Origin: Lewinellaceae bacterium
Lineage (GTDB): Bacteria; Bacteroidota; Bacteroidia; Chitinophagales; Saprospiraceae
DNA length: 64,000 nucleotides
Direction: 5' to 3'
Assembly: GCA_020636195.1 (NCBI GenBank)
Contig: JACJYH010000002.1
Location: 657,596-721,595 of the forward strand
Part shown: piece by piece, positions 28,853 through 38,847 of the stretch
How positions within the stretch are numbered: the stretch's first letter is position 1
Layout of the letters: every line of letters begins with the position of its first letter
The notes under the pieces: model-generated
Seen by the model: only the letters and a program-made list of their open reading frames with translations
Databases searched by the model: none
What the model was told of the DNA's origin: nothing
Program-made: the position numbers and the translations under genes

Positions 28853-31800
28853 TTGAACTTTTTTAGACATATCCTTCCTGTTTTAGTTGCTGTATTCTCA
28901 GGGTCAGTTTTAGTCGCAAACAAGGCTAATGCACCTACAATCATGAGCATCCAGGTATTTGCAGGCAATGACATGACGATATGTATGTCAGATGTGCTCA
29001 ATTTAGCAGATTTAGGCGCTACAATCTCTGGAGATGTTACTGATGGCGATTGGATTTCACTAGGTGATGGACATTTTCTACCTTCTAACACAGATAAAGT
29101 TCGTTTCTCGGTAGGAACTACCTATTATCCGGGTCCAAACGATAAACTCATTGGTCAGTTTAAATTATTACTGATTTCAGATGCACCTTCTCCTAGCGCT
29201 CCAAATGAGAAAGTCACCGATTATGTCAATATAAATCTTCAAGTTGCTCCTGCATTAACATGTAATAGCAATGTCAATATATCACTTGATGAAGGGTGTG
29301 AGCAAGTCATAAACGTCAACATGGTGAGCCCTAATCCTGTGCCTCCATTTACAAGTTATCAAATCACTTTGTACGATGAAAATAATGTCCTTATTCCAAA
29401 TAAAACCTTGACATCAAAACATTTAGATCATACCATCACATACAAGTTGGGTCACAATTGCACCAATAATGTTTGTTGGGGAAACATCAAAGTTGAAGAT
29501 TATTTTCCTCCCATATTCGTTTGTAAAAATGATACTATTTCATGTTTTGAATCAGATTTACCTGAAATTATAGGTTTTCCAATACCAAAAACCGCAGTGG
29601 TAGATACATTCATAAATAAAGCATGGATTATCAAGAATTGGGATAAATGTTCAGACGTAATATTGACTTCTCAAGATAGTGTATCAATGCTTGATTGTGA
29701 TCATGCATTCGATAAAATTATTACCCGAAAATGGGTGGCAAAAGATGCCAAAGGAAATACCAGCAAATGCACACAAACCATCTATATCACACGCAAAAAA
29801 CTCAGTGATGTGCTATTCCCGCCACATTTTGATGATAAAGAAGCACCTGCTTTTAATTGCGGTGACGACTTTCCAATGCTGGCAAATGGAAATCCATCAA
29901 TAGATACAACAGGTTTCCCTTTTGTTGGTCAATGTACAAATTTGGAATACAACTTCACAGATACCAGATTCCCTATGTGTGGTAATGGCTATAAAGTGGT
30001 GAGGAATTGGTTTGTCATAGAATGGTGTACTGCGGAAAGTGTGAACAGAAATCAAATCATTGAAGTAAGGGACAAAATAGCCCCGCTTTTTGATTGTCCG
30101 CCTTCTGTGACAGTGAGCTCTGATGCTTATTCATGTGGGATACAAGATTATTTGGTGAAATTTGATCAGACAGTGAGTGATTGTTCCACGTATTCGATCC
30201 TTATTGGATTGGCAGAAGGTACAAATTCTTCGGATTTCTCTCTAGTAAATAAAAATGGGCAATACTTTTTGAATTCTACCAAAACAGGTAGTGTGGTTGT
30301 AAAATATTCCCTCACTGATGCTTGTCAAAACGTAGCGAGCTGCGAATCCACTATTGATATCATAGACGATGTAGCACCGTATATGGTTTGTGACGAACAT
30401 ACTAAAGTTGCATTGGATGATCAAGGTAGGGGAAGACTGTTTGCATCTTCCTTGGATGATGGAACGTCAGACAACTGTGGTATATTAAACTTTTCAGCTC
30501 GGAAAATGCTTGGCACATGTGGTCAAACAACAGAATTTGCTCCTTATATCGACTTTTGTTGTGAAGATATTTCTCTTATGGATCTGATGGTAGAACTAAA
30601 AGCCATTGATATTCATGGAAATGAGAATACATGTATGGTCAATGTTACCGTAGAAGACAAGATTGCACCAAAAATCACATGCCCACCAAATGTCACCATT
30701 GATTGTGATGCCTACATAGATTCTACAGCCTTGATGTCGTTAGGTAATGTCCGGATTTCGGAAACGGATATAAAAAACATTACAATCAATAATAGTTTTC
30801 ACCATGGAGTAGTAGGGCAGGATGGCCTGGCAAGTGACAATTGCAGCGTTCAAGTATCAGCCCAAATTATTCAAAATATTCATTGTTTTGAAGGTGTTAT
30901 TGAGAAAGTATTTACTGCTGCAGATGCAAGTAATCTGAAAAATAGCTGCACTCAATACATATATGTGGTCAATGCGCATCCATTTACAGAATCAGATATC
31001 ACTTGGCCATCAAATTTTGAAGGAGAAGGTTGCAAGGACGGAGATATTTCAGAGGATATTACAGGTAAACCAACTTTTAAAAATACAAGTTGTTCCACTG
31101 TCACAGCTTCCTACACGGATGAAGCTTTTGACATTGCGGATGGAGCTTGTCAAAAGATATTCAGGAAATGGACTGTTATTGATTGGTGTCAATTTGATGA
31201 GAATACACTAAAAGGGAAATGGGGTCCGTATATTCAAGTCATTAAAATTTACAATCATACAGCTCCAAACATTATAAAAGGTTGTTCACAAGATACACTA
31301 CTGTGTTCCTATGACTTATCATGTGAATCTGGAAATATTTTCATTCCTTTTGAAGGTGAAGATGATTGCACCTCAAAGGAATTGCTAGCTTGGTACCACT
31401 ATGTGGACCTAGGTCGCGATGGTCAGACTGATACATTGGTTGAATCGAAAAATATTGATATTAATCTTCCGTTGGGCATGCATCAAATCAGAACGGTATT
31501 GACAGATCAATGTGGGAATACAACAGAATGCAACACATCTTTGATACTGAAAGATTGTAAAAAGCCAACACCTTATTGTTATTCACAATTGGTGACATCC
31601 ATACAGGAAACGGGTTTTTCTTCGCAGATTTGGGCCATAGATTTTAATAAAGGTTCCTACGATAACTGTACAAATGATGCAGACTTATTATTCACTTTTG
31701 ATGAAGCGCAACCGGTAAGCGGTTTGTTACAAACTCAGCACTACTTCAAAGGGAAAGGAGAACAAGCTACCGAATCAGAATACCTAATTGGAGAAGCACA

Positions 31801-33142
31801 AATCTGGAATCCGAGCAGTCATTCCTCAGGAAAAGTGTTTACATGTGAAGATATACCCGATGGTAAGCAACAGATACAAACGCTGAACGTAAGCATTTTC
31901 GATGATAGAGAAAATCACGATCAATGCACGGTTGAATTGTTGCTCCAAGACCCACTGAATCTCTGTCAAGACATCATTACGACTAGTAGAATTGGCGGTC
32001 ATGTACAAACGACTTCAGGTGTTCCGATAGCGGGCAGCATTATAGAATGTGAAACTCCTGAAGATCATTTATACGTTGAAACTGATGCTCAGGGATATTA
32101 TGAATTTAATGATTTACCTCTCAATGTCACATATACTATTAAAAGTAAAATTACGGATAGATTGTTAGATGGTGTGTCCACATTTGACCTATTGAAAATA
32201 CAAAGACATATTTTGGGAGTTGAAGTTTTTGATTCACCTTACAAGTTATTGGCTGCAGACGTCAATGATTCAAAATCTATATCGGCTGGTGATTTGACCG
32301 ATCTAAGGAAAATTATTTTGGGCATTAAGACTAGTTTTCCAAAGGGCAATGATCCATGGTTATGCGTACCACAGGATACAGTAATATCAAATGCAGCTTA
32401 CCCTTATCTTATTATGGGTCATCAAAATGTACTTTTGAAGGGTGATGAAGATGACGTAGATTTCATTGCCATAAAAAGAGGTGATGTCAATGAATCCTAT
32501 ACAAATCCATTCAATGACGATCCTGAATCCAGATTAAACAATACAGAGGCTTTTGAATTCGAATATGTTATGAAAGACGGCATGTATTTTATTGATATCA
32601 AAAGTAGGGAAGATAGATTGATAGATGGATTTCAGCTATTTTTGAATTCTGATGATTGGGAGAAGGATGGGAATGTGTATTCGTGTATGGGCAATTTTGA
32701 ATATGCGTATGACGGAAATTCATTTGCAATTGTCGCATATGATCAGCATCCATTTGCTTTGTCGAAAGGCAGTATTTTGGTGTCAATACCCATAACTCAA
32801 AACAAAACTCAAGTCAGAGTGGACAGTAGAAGTGAAATTTATCATGATCAGCGCCCATTAAAATTGACGCTAATGGAAGGTGCATCTTCAGTTCTTCCAT
32901 TCTATCTCAAGGGAAGTATAGTAGAAAATCACCTATTGAAGTTGGCTTGCACGTCTGATGTTGATGCTACCACTTTTTCAATTGTGGGCATGGACGGACG
33001 CCAGTTGCAAATAGGGAAGTTGCCATCTCTGGATCAAGGTGATGACACCCAAATATCTTTGATTCCGCTTTCTTCCGGATTGTACACGCTACATATATTT
33101 GGCAATAATGTCAACCAATCATTCAAATTTGTAGTGCATTAA
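28853..33142 (+). CDS. giant cysteine-rich exported protein with dockerin-like motif and C-terminal sorting domain
   Basis: 1429 residues from a TTG start; the codon just before it is a stop, so TTG is the first possible start and is followed by a signal peptide (NFFRHILPVLVAVFSGSVLV). The long middle part has repeated Ig/HYR-like modules with the phrase D-x-x-x-P-x-x-x-C-P and conserved cysteines (VEDKIAPKITCPPNVTIDC, VRDKIAPLFDCPPSVTV). Near residue 1060 comes a carboxypeptidase-regulatory-like domain, then paired dockerin-like motifs (FDLLKIQRHILG and AADVNDSKSISAGDLTDLRK) with a calcium-loop pattern. It ends in a T9SS-like domain (LYTLHIFGNN). Probably a surface or matrix adhesion protein; this architecture is typical of Saprospiraceae. 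Confidence 0.85.
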   Translation: MNFFRHILPVLVAVFSGSVLVANKANAPTIMSIQVFAGNDMTICMSDVLNLADLGATISGDVTDGDWISLGDGHFLPSNTDKVRFSVGTTYYPGPNDKLIGQFKLLLISDAPSPSAPNEKVTDYVNINLQVAPALTCNSNVNISLDEGCEQVINVNMVSPNPVPPFTSYQITLYDENNVLIPNKTLTSKHLDHTITYKLGHNCTNNVCWGNIKVEDYFPPIFVCKNDTISCFESDLPEIIGFPIPKTAVVDTFINKAWIIKNWDKCSDVILTSQDSVSMLDCDHAFDKIITRKWVAKDAKGNTSKCTQTIYITRKKLSDVLFPPHFDDKEAPAFNCGDDFPMLANGNPSIDTTGFPFVGQCTNLEYNFTDTRFPMCGNGYKVVRNWFVIEWCTAESVNRNQIIEVRDKIAPLFDCPPSVTVSSDAYSCGIQDYLVKFDQTVSDCSTYSILIGLAEGTNSSDFSLVNKNGQYFLNSTKTGSVVVKYSLTDACQNVASCESTIDIIDDVAPYMVCDEHTKVALDDQGRGRLFASSLDDGTSDNCGILNFSARKMLGTCGQTTEFAPYIDFCCEDISLMDLMVELKAIDIHGNENTCMVNVTVEDKIAPKITCPPNVTIDCDAYIDSTALMSLGNVRISETDIKNITINNSFHHGVVGQDGLASDNCSVQVSAQIIQNIHCFEGVIEKVFTAADASNLKNSCTQYIYVVNAHPFTESDITWPSNFEGEGCKDGDISEDITGKPTFKNTSCSTVTASYTDEAFDIADGACQKIFRKWTVIDWCQFDENTLKGKWGPYIQVIKIYNHTAPNIIKGCSQDTLLCSYDLSCESGNIFIPFEGEDDCTSKELLAWYHYVDLGRDGQTDTLVESKNIDINLPLGMHQIRTVLTDQCGNTTECNTSLILKDCKKPTPYCYSQLVTSIQETGFSSQIWAIDFNKGSYDNCTNDADLLFTFDEAQPVSGLLQTQHYFKGKGEQATESEYLIGEAQIWNPSSHSSGKVFTCEDIPDGKQQIQTLNVSIFDDRENHDQCTVELLLQDPLNLCQDIITTSRIGGHVQTTSGVPIAGSIIECETPEDHLYVETDAQGYYEFNDLPLNVTYTIKSKITDRLLDGVSTFDLLKIQRHILGVEVFDSPYKLLAADVNDSKSISAGDLTDLRKIILGIKTSFPKGNDPWLCVPQDTVISNAAYPYLIMGHQNVLLKGDEDDVDFIAIKRGDVNESYTNPFNDDPESRLNNTEAFEFEYVMKDGMYFIDIKSREDRLIDGFQLFLNSDDWEKDGNVYSCMGNFEYAYDGNSFAIVAYDQHPFALSKGSILVSIPITQNKTQVRVDSRSEIYHDQRPLKLTLMEGASSVLPFYLKGSIVENHLLKLACTSDVDATTFSIVGMDGRQLQIGKLPSLDQGDDTQISLIPLSSGLYTLHIFGNNVNQSFKFVVH

Positions 33143-33156
33143 TCCTATTAGATATA

Positions 33157-34128
33157 TCAATAATATCTACCTTTTCTAAGATATTGCCTCACATATTCTT
33201 GAACACCTTCTTCTAATGCTGTGAATGGTTTTTTATAACCCGCATGCAATAACTTTTCCATGTTTGCTTCTGTAAAATATTGGTAGGAATCCCTGATATC
33301 TTCTGGCGTATCAATAAAATCTATAGATGGATCCAAGTCTTTTGCGCTAAAAACAGCATGTGTCAAATCCAAAAATGTACGCGCATTCCCTGTGCCTACA
33401 TTATAAATACCTGATGCAACATCATTGGACTGCATCATAAATGTCAATATTTCCAATACGTCCAAGATGTAGATGAAATCTCGCTTTTGTTCACCATCTT
33501 TTATGCCCTTTTTGTGGGATTTAAAAAGTTTCATAGAACCGGTATTGGCGATTTGCTTATATGCGTGAAAAACTACTGACGCCATACGTCCTTTGTGGTA
33601 CTCATTTGGACCAAAAACATTAAAAAACTTACATCCAAACCATTTTGAAGGTTTGATTTCACTATTCAGAACATACTCATCAAAGGTTTGCTTTGATTCA
33701 GCATACGGATTTAAAGGTTTTAATTGTGGTATCAAGTCTTCATCATCAGAAAAACCTAGCGATCCATCCCCATATGTCGCAGCACTGGAAGCATAAATGA
33801 TGGGAATGTCTCTATTTGCACAAACCGACCATATTCGCTTAGAGAAATCTACATTGAGAGCATCAAATATTTTCTTATCCATCAACGTCGTATCTGTGCG
33901 TGCTCCGAGGTGGATGACCAAATCAATTTGCTGGGACGTTTTTTCAAACCAATCCAAAAAAATGTCCCTGTGCACCCACTCACGAACCAATTTTCCATCG
34001 GTATTTTTGTCTTTATATTGCATGTAAAAGTCATCCACAACTACGGTATCTCTACCTAAGCCCAATTCATTCAATTTGGTTAACATACACGATCCTATGA
34101 AACCTGAAACACCTGTCAATATGATCAT
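33157..34128 (-). CDS. hldD: ADP-L-glycero-D-manno-heptose 6-epimerase
   Basis: Short-chain dehydrogenase-type epimerase that makes ADP-L-glycero-D-manno-heptose for the lipopolysaccharide inner core. The start is set at the Met of MIILTGVSGFIGS because the NAD(P) motif GxxGxxG (GVSGFIG) normally begins at residue 6-7; the open frame extends 12 codons further. Other marks are HLGARTDTT, the SSAATYG and YAESK catalytic pair (Ser/Tyr-x3-Lys), KFFNVFGPNEYHKG and the KRDFIYILDV stretch. About 323 residues, normal. It converges with the giant exported protein gene (14 bases). Confidence 0.93.
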   Translation of the reverse strand: MIILTGVSGFIGSCMLTKLNELGLGRDTVVVDDFYMQYKDKNTDGKLVREWVHRDIFLDWFEKTSQQIDLVIHLGARTDTTLMDKKIFDALNVDFSKRIWSVCANRDIPIIYASSAATYGDGSLGFSDDEDLIPQLKPLNPYAESKQTFDEYVLNSEIKPSKWFGCKFFNVFGPNEYHKGRMASVVFHAYKQIANTGSMKLFKSHKKGIKDGEQKRDFIYILDVLEILTFMMQSNDVASGIYNVGTGNARTFLDLTHAVFSAKDLDPSIDFIDTPEDIRDSYQYFTEANMEKLLHAGYKKPFTALEEGVQEYVRQYLRKGRYY

Positions 34129-34306
34129 ACTCGATTTTTTACAAAGATAGAATAATCCATTCATATTTTTAAGCGCTCTGTTTCACAATTATTCCTGATG
34201 CAATAGTAAAATGGTGAAATGAGATAGGAAAGTCAAAAAAATCTAATGGTAAGTTGAAATGCATTCAATGAAATTTTGTTGTTTTGCTGGCTAAATTTAT
34301 CCGTTT

Positions 34307-34921
34307 GTGGATATCCAATGTGTAAAAATTGTTCCTCCAGTATTTGGAAATGCTCTTTTTTTCAGTGTTCTGAATCAAGCAGATTTGCCTGTGCAGTGGG
34401 AAATGGGAAAGCGGTTTGATAAACATCTTAAGGTGAATAGATACAAAATTCTCAGTGCCAATGGTGTACAAGTTTTATCTATACCATTGGAAAGCCCAAA
34501 AAATGAATTGCCTTTCAAAGACGTGAAAATCGCTTATCACGAAAATTGGATGGCAAAACATCTCCATGCAATTCGATCAGCTTATGGAAATAGCCCATAT
34601 TTTGAATTTTATTATGAGGATATTGTTTCTATTTTTGATAGAAAATGGATGTATTTATTGGACTTCAACATGGCAACTATCCAATACATAATGGATAAAA
34701 TCAAAATTGAAATAAATGTGGTAGAAGATCAGGAATTTCAAAGAACGATCGAGTTCAACGAGCAAGAATTCATCCTAGGAGAACAACGACCATATCTGCA
34801 GGTTTGGACTGATAAGCACCCATTTGTTGGTAATTTGAGTATTTTGGACTATCTTTTTTGCCTTGGAAAAGATATGAAAACTTATTTACCAAATTTTAAG
34901 TTATTAAATGAATTAGAATAA
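34307..34921 (+). CDS. WbqC family protein
   Basis: 204 residues from a GTG start (a stop lies five codons upstream and no ATG lies between). WbqC-like proteins occur in polysaccharide and lipopolysaccharide clusters and are of uncertain enzymatic role. Family marks are HLKVNRYKILSANGVQVLSIPLE, HENWMAKHLHAIRSAYGNSPYFEFY and the tail segment NLSILDYLFCLG. It follows the divergent hldD gene, in line with a cell-surface glycan role. The dynamin-like gene starts 10 bases later on the same strand. Confidence 0.85.
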   Translation: MDIQCVKIVPPVFGNALFFSVLNQADLPVQWEMGKRFDKHLKVNRYKILSANGVQVLSIPLESPKNELPFKDVKIAYHENWMAKHLHAIRSAYGNSPYFEFYYEDIVSIFDRKWMYLLDFNMATIQYIMDKIKIEINVVEDQEFQRTIEFNEQEFILGEQRPYLQVWTDKHPFVGNLSILDYLFCLGKDMKTYLPNFKLLNELE

Positions 34922-34931
34922 AATCATAAAT

Positions 34932-36638
34932 ATGACCTTTTCTGATAAGGACATTACCCAAGATATTGAAAAGCTAAGTGATTTCGCTAACGCATTGATT
35001 TCTGTCACTAAAACAATAGGACACGAAAAGTTAGAGTTGACCTTGGTGGAATTAGGAGAGCATTTATATTCGCCATTTACTTTTGTCATAGTGGGTGAGG
35101 TAAAGGCAGGTAAAAGTAGTTTTATCAATGCATTATTGGAGGCTGAAAAAGATATTTGTAAGGTGGCACCATCTCCAATGACGGACACCATCCAACAAAT
35201 AGTCTATGGAGACGAACAAATCGAAGTGATCAATCCTTACTTGAAGCGGATACATCATCCAGTTGAGATTTTAAGGGAAATTTCGATTGTAGATACACCC
35301 GGCACGAATACCATTATAGAGCATCATCAAGAAATAACTGAGAGATTTATACCACATTCCGACTTGATTGTTTTTGTTTTTGAAGCTAAAAATCCATATA
35401 GGCAATCTTCTTGGGAATTTTTTGATTATATTTCAGAAGAATGGAGGCGAAAGGTGATTTTTGTTTTACAACAGAAGGACTTACTACCCGATGAAGATTT
35501 ACAGGTCAATGTACAAGGTGTTCGCGACCAAGCAAAAAGGAAGGGAATGGAAGATCCAAAAGTTTTTGCTGTTTCTGCCAAACTTGAGCAGAGTGGTTTT
35601 AAAGATATCAGCGGATTCAAAAGTATAAGGTCATACATCTCAGAACATATTACGGGAGGAAAGGCTGCGCAATTGAAATTGCAAAATAACATAACGACAT
35701 TACTAACCATCTCAGAGAAGCTGAGTGACAGCATGGAAAATAGGATCAAACAGTATGATCTCGATGTCCAATTCAGAGAAGATATTCGTGAAACCATAGA
35801 ACACCAGCACCAAAAAACAGAAAAACAGATCCATGTCTTGACGGATAATTTGTTGGATTCATATGACAATATTACACGTAAAAAGCTGAAAGACCTTGAA
35901 GATGGACTCTCGTTTGGCAGCGTATTAAAGCGGTCATTCAGTTCCATTTTTGGCAAGGAATCAGGATTGAAAGAATGGTTGAATACGCAAGCAAAAGATT
36001 TCGAATTGAACCTAAATACAACACTGCGTGAAAAGCTTCAAAATGGAATCATTGACGTTGCCGAAAATATCCAAATCATGGGTAAACTGGTGGACAATAA
36101 ACTGAGATACTCTCAAACGGTATTGAAGAATAATGATGAGATTTTTTCTGATATTGCCGAAAGGAGAATCAATGTTTTGCGTGAATTACAAGAGAGTTTT
36201 AATCAGTTTATGAATAAAGCCGAGAATTTTTACGACGAAGGCATGGTCAATGAATCTTCCAAAATGACGCCAAATCTCGCCACAGGTGGTGGAATTGCCA
36301 TCGTAGGAGTCATTCTTGCGGCTGTAGCCAATGGTGCTGTTTTCGATGTAACCGGAGGAATATTGACGGCAGTCGGAGTGATTTTTGCAGGTATCACTTT
36401 AGGATTAAATAGATCTAAAGTCATCAAGAAATTTGAAACAGAGATTTCTGCCGGACGAGAAAAAATGGCTGATGAAGTTTCTGAAAAATTGATGGATTAT
36501 ACCAAGCGTATCAGACTTAAAATCGAATCTAATTTTGTTGAATTTGACGCCCTCTTAGAAAAGGAAGGAAAAACGATTCAAATGGTGAAAAACACACAGA
36601 AAGAAGTCCATGACGGACTAATCAAAATGAAGGCTTAA
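34932..36638 (+). CDS. dynamin-like GTPase with C-terminal hydrophobic hairpin
   Basis: 568-residue member of the bacterial dynamin-like proteins, large GTPases that bind and remodel membranes. G1 is GEVKAGKS (55-62), G2 Thr84 in SPMTDT, G3 DTPG (121-124); G4 reads QQKD (180-183) in place of NKxD, a change seen in some bacterial relatives. Long helical, coiled-coil-prone stretches follow (about 240-430) and a glycine-rich hydrophobic pair of segments lies near 447-492, in the place of a membrane paddle. It is 10 bases behind the WbqC gene. Role is inferred: membrane maintenance or phage defence are both known for such proteins. Confidence 0.85.
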   Translation: MTFSDKDITQDIEKLSDFANALISVTKTIGHEKLELTLVELGEHLYSPFTFVIVGEVKAGKSSFINALLEAEKDICKVAPSPMTDTIQQIVYGDEQIEVINPYLKRIHHPVEILREISIVDTPGTNTIIEHHQEITERFIPHSDLIVFVFEAKNPYRQSSWEFFDYISEEWRRKVIFVLQQKDLLPDEDLQVNVQGVRDQAKRKGMEDPKVFAVSAKLEQSGFKDISGFKSIRSYISEHITGGKAAQLKLQNNITTLLTISEKLSDSMENRIKQYDLDVQFREDIRETIEHQHQKTEKQIHVLTDNLLDSYDNITRKKLKDLEDGLSFGSVLKRSFSSIFGKESGLKEWLNTQAKDFELNLNTTLREKLQNGIIDVAENIQIMGKLVDNKLRYSQTVLKNNDEIFSDIAERRINVLRELQESFNQFMNKAENFYDEGMVNESSKMTPNLATGGGIAIVGVILAAVANGAVFDVTGGILTAVGVIFAGITLGLNRSKVIKKFETEISAGREKMADEVSEKLMDYTKRIRLKIESNFVEFDALLEKEGKTIQMVKNTQKEVHDGLIKMKA

Positions 36639-36661
36639 AATTGGTCATATACTTGCAACCT

Positions 36662-37858
36662 TTAAACTACGGGTAACGATATATATCCTTTATATTCGTG
36701 ATCTCCTTCAAACGTGACGTTTGTATAATCCTGAATCTGTTGGTACAACGTATCCCTTTCTATGGGTTGTCTGCCAACACTTTTGATCAATCGCACCAAT
36801 TCTTCTGTAGTGAGGGCAGGATTTTGCTCTTCAGAGCCTGCCATGGAGTAAATTTTAGTGGTATCATCGATGGTACCATCAATATCATCCACACCGAAAG
36901 CTAGAGACAACTGCGCCATATCTCTGCCTATCATAGGCCAATAGGACTTGATGTGGTCAAAATTGTCAAGATAAATACGAGAAATCGCATAGTTTCTCAT
37001 GTCTTCTATCGAAGAACATTCAGGAAGATGAGACAACTGGTTGTCTTGATTTCTGAATTTCAGTGGTATGAAGGTTTGAAAACCTCCGGTTTGATCTTGT
37101 AACTTCCTCAATTGTTCAAGGTGGTCAATTCGATGACCATAATTTTCGATGTGTCCATAAAGTATGGTTGCATTTGACTTCATGCCTAGTTGGTGCCAAA
37201 TTTCATGGATTTTAAGCCATTGATCTCCGCTACACTTGCCTCCGGCTATCTGATCCCTGATTTCTGGGGCAAAAATTTCAGCGCCGCCACCCGGCATGGA
37301 ATCAAGGCCTGATTCTTTCATTAAAGCCATCCCATCTTCATACGTCATTTTCTCTTTTTTGAAGATATAATGGTATTCTACAGGCGTCAAGGCTTTGATG
37401 TGCAGTTCCGGTCGGTGGGCTTTTATCTCTTTGAATAGTGTAGTATAAAATTTGACATCATATTGTGGTAGAACACCACCAACAATGTGTACTTCCGTCA
37501 CTGGTTTGTCGTCATAACTGCGAACTATCTGCATGATATCTTCTAAGGTATATTCCCATCCTTCTTCCCGCTTTTTAATCAGCCTAGAGTAAGAACAAAA
37601 AGTGCAGGTGTACAAGCAAATATTTGTCGGCTCTATATGGAAGTTCTTGTTGAAATATGTCTTGTTGCCGTGTTTTTTCTCTCGAATGAAATTGGCCAAT
37701 GCTCCTAAGTATCCCAATGGCGCTTTTTCAAAAAGATACAATCCATCGTCTTCAGAAATTCTTCTTGATTGGAGTACGCTCTCTCCAATGGAGATCAAAC
37801 GTGCGTCTTTTTCAACTTTTAAAAGCTGTAATATGGCATCAGAATTATTATCTATCAT
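36662..37858 (-). CDS. mqnE: aminofutalosine synthase, radical SAM
   Basis: MqnE adds the adenosyl radical to the enolpyruvyl group of 3-[(1-carboxyvinyl)oxy]benzoate, an early step of the futalosine route to menaquinone. The 4Fe-4S cluster cysteines are Cys81, Cys85 and Cys88 (CX3CX2C). Motifs that separate it from the related MqnC are ALTPVEYHYIFKK, SMPGGGAEIF, SNATILYGHIENYGHRIDHL and GVDDIDGTIDDTTKIYSMAG. Length 398 is normal. Menaquinone made here would serve the Na+-NQR complex encoded at 3-9 kb. Other mqn genes are not in the window. Confidence 0.95.
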   Translation of the reverse strand: MIDNNSDAILQLLKVEKDARLISIGESVLQSRRISEDDGLYLFEKAPLGYLGALANFIREKKHGNKTYFNKNFHIEPTNICLYTCTFCSYSRLIKKREEGWEYTLEDIMQIVRSYDDKPVTEVHIVGGVLPQYDVKFYTTLFKEIKAHRPELHIKALTPVEYHYIFKKEKMTYEDGMALMKESGLDSMPGGGAEIFAPEIRDQIAGGKCSGDQWLKIHEIWHQLGMKSNATILYGHIENYGHRIDHLEQLRKLQDQTGGFQTFIPLKFRNQDNQLSHLPECSSIEDMRNYAISRIYLDNFDHIKSYWPMIGRDMAQLSLAFGVDDIDGTIDDTTKIYSMAGSEEQNPALTTEELVRLIKSVGRQPIERDTLYQQIQDYTNVTFEGDHEYKGYISLPVV

Positions 37859-37950
37859 CTCTTACGAAAATCTTGAAACTAAACGTATAACTTATTTAAC
37901 CATTTTCGTAACAAATCGTTGTATATCCTGAACGATAAGTTTGGTTTTTT

Positions 37951-38847
37951 ATGCTTTCTATTTTGATACCCATTTATAATCAAGACGTCAGAAAATTGGT
38001 GCTGACACTGGCAAAGCAATGCAACAAACTGGAAATCAACTACCAAATATTGTGTTTTGATGATGGATCAACTGAAAAATATAGATCACTCAACCAACAA
38101 TTGGCGCATACCATCCATGTCAATTATACGGAACTCAATGAAAATTTGGGTAGAAGTAGGATTAGGAATTGGTTGGGGAAGGCTGCTTATTTTGAATATC
38201 TGCTTTTCCTGGATGGTGATTCTAAAGTAGTTTCAAAAAATTTTATAAAAACCTATATAGAAAATCTTCATCCTGAAAAAGTCATCCAGGGAGGCCGAAT
38301 CTATTCCAAAGCTAAGCCTAGGTCAAAAAAAAAGATGCTCCACTGGAAGTATGGTAGGAACAGGGAATCTCTGACTGCCAGGAAGAGGAACAAACATCCT
38401 GCTTTAAATTTTCATTCAAATAATTTTATCATTCCTGCAAAGGTCTTTAGTCAGCACCCATTTGATACTACGGTGCAAGGATATGGTTATGAAGACACAC
38501 TGTATGCACAAAAATTGCAGTATGCAGGTGTCGATATCGTACATATTGATAATCCTACGATTCATATGGGCATAGAACTCAATCATGTATTCATGGCAAA
38601 GACAAAACAAGCCACTGAAAATTTAGCTAAACTTTATGCTTCATCGAAGCTAAAAGATACACGATTGATCAAATGGTATGAGTTTCTAAATTCTTACGAA
38701 TTATGGCCATCATTTGAGTGGTACTATCGCTATAGACAAAAGAAAATTGAGGAAAATCTGAATGGAGATGACCCATCTATTGTGAATTTTAATCTATGGA
38801 AGCTTTATATGTTTGGAGAAAATTTAAAGGAAAAACAATCAAAATGA
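37951..38847 (+). CDS. glycosyltransferase family 2
   Basis: GT-A fold sugar transferase of 298 residues, cytoplasmic or membrane-associated. The N-terminus is SILIPIYNQD, the metal-binding DxD motif is FLDGDSK near residue 90, and an acceptor-side motif GYGYEDTLYAQ appears near 178. No membrane segment is seen. Donor and acceptor cannot be told. The last codons overlap the start of the next gene through an ATGA junction (38844-38847), so the two are translationally coupled. Confidence 0.88.
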   Translation: MLSILIPIYNQDVRKLVLTLAKQCNKLEINYQILCFDDGSTEKYRSLNQQLAHTIHVNYTELNENLGRSRIRNWLGKAAYFEYLLFLDGDSKVVSKNFIKTYIENLHPEKVIQGGRIYSKAKPRSKKKMLHWKYGRNRESLTARKRNKHPALNFHSNNFIIPAKVFSQHPFDTTVQGYGYEDTLYAQKLQYAGVDIVHIDNPTIHMGIELNHVFMAKTKQATENLAKLYASSKLKDTRLIKWYEFLNSYELWPSFEWYYRYRQKKIEENLNGDDPSIVNFNLWKLYMFGENLKEKQSK

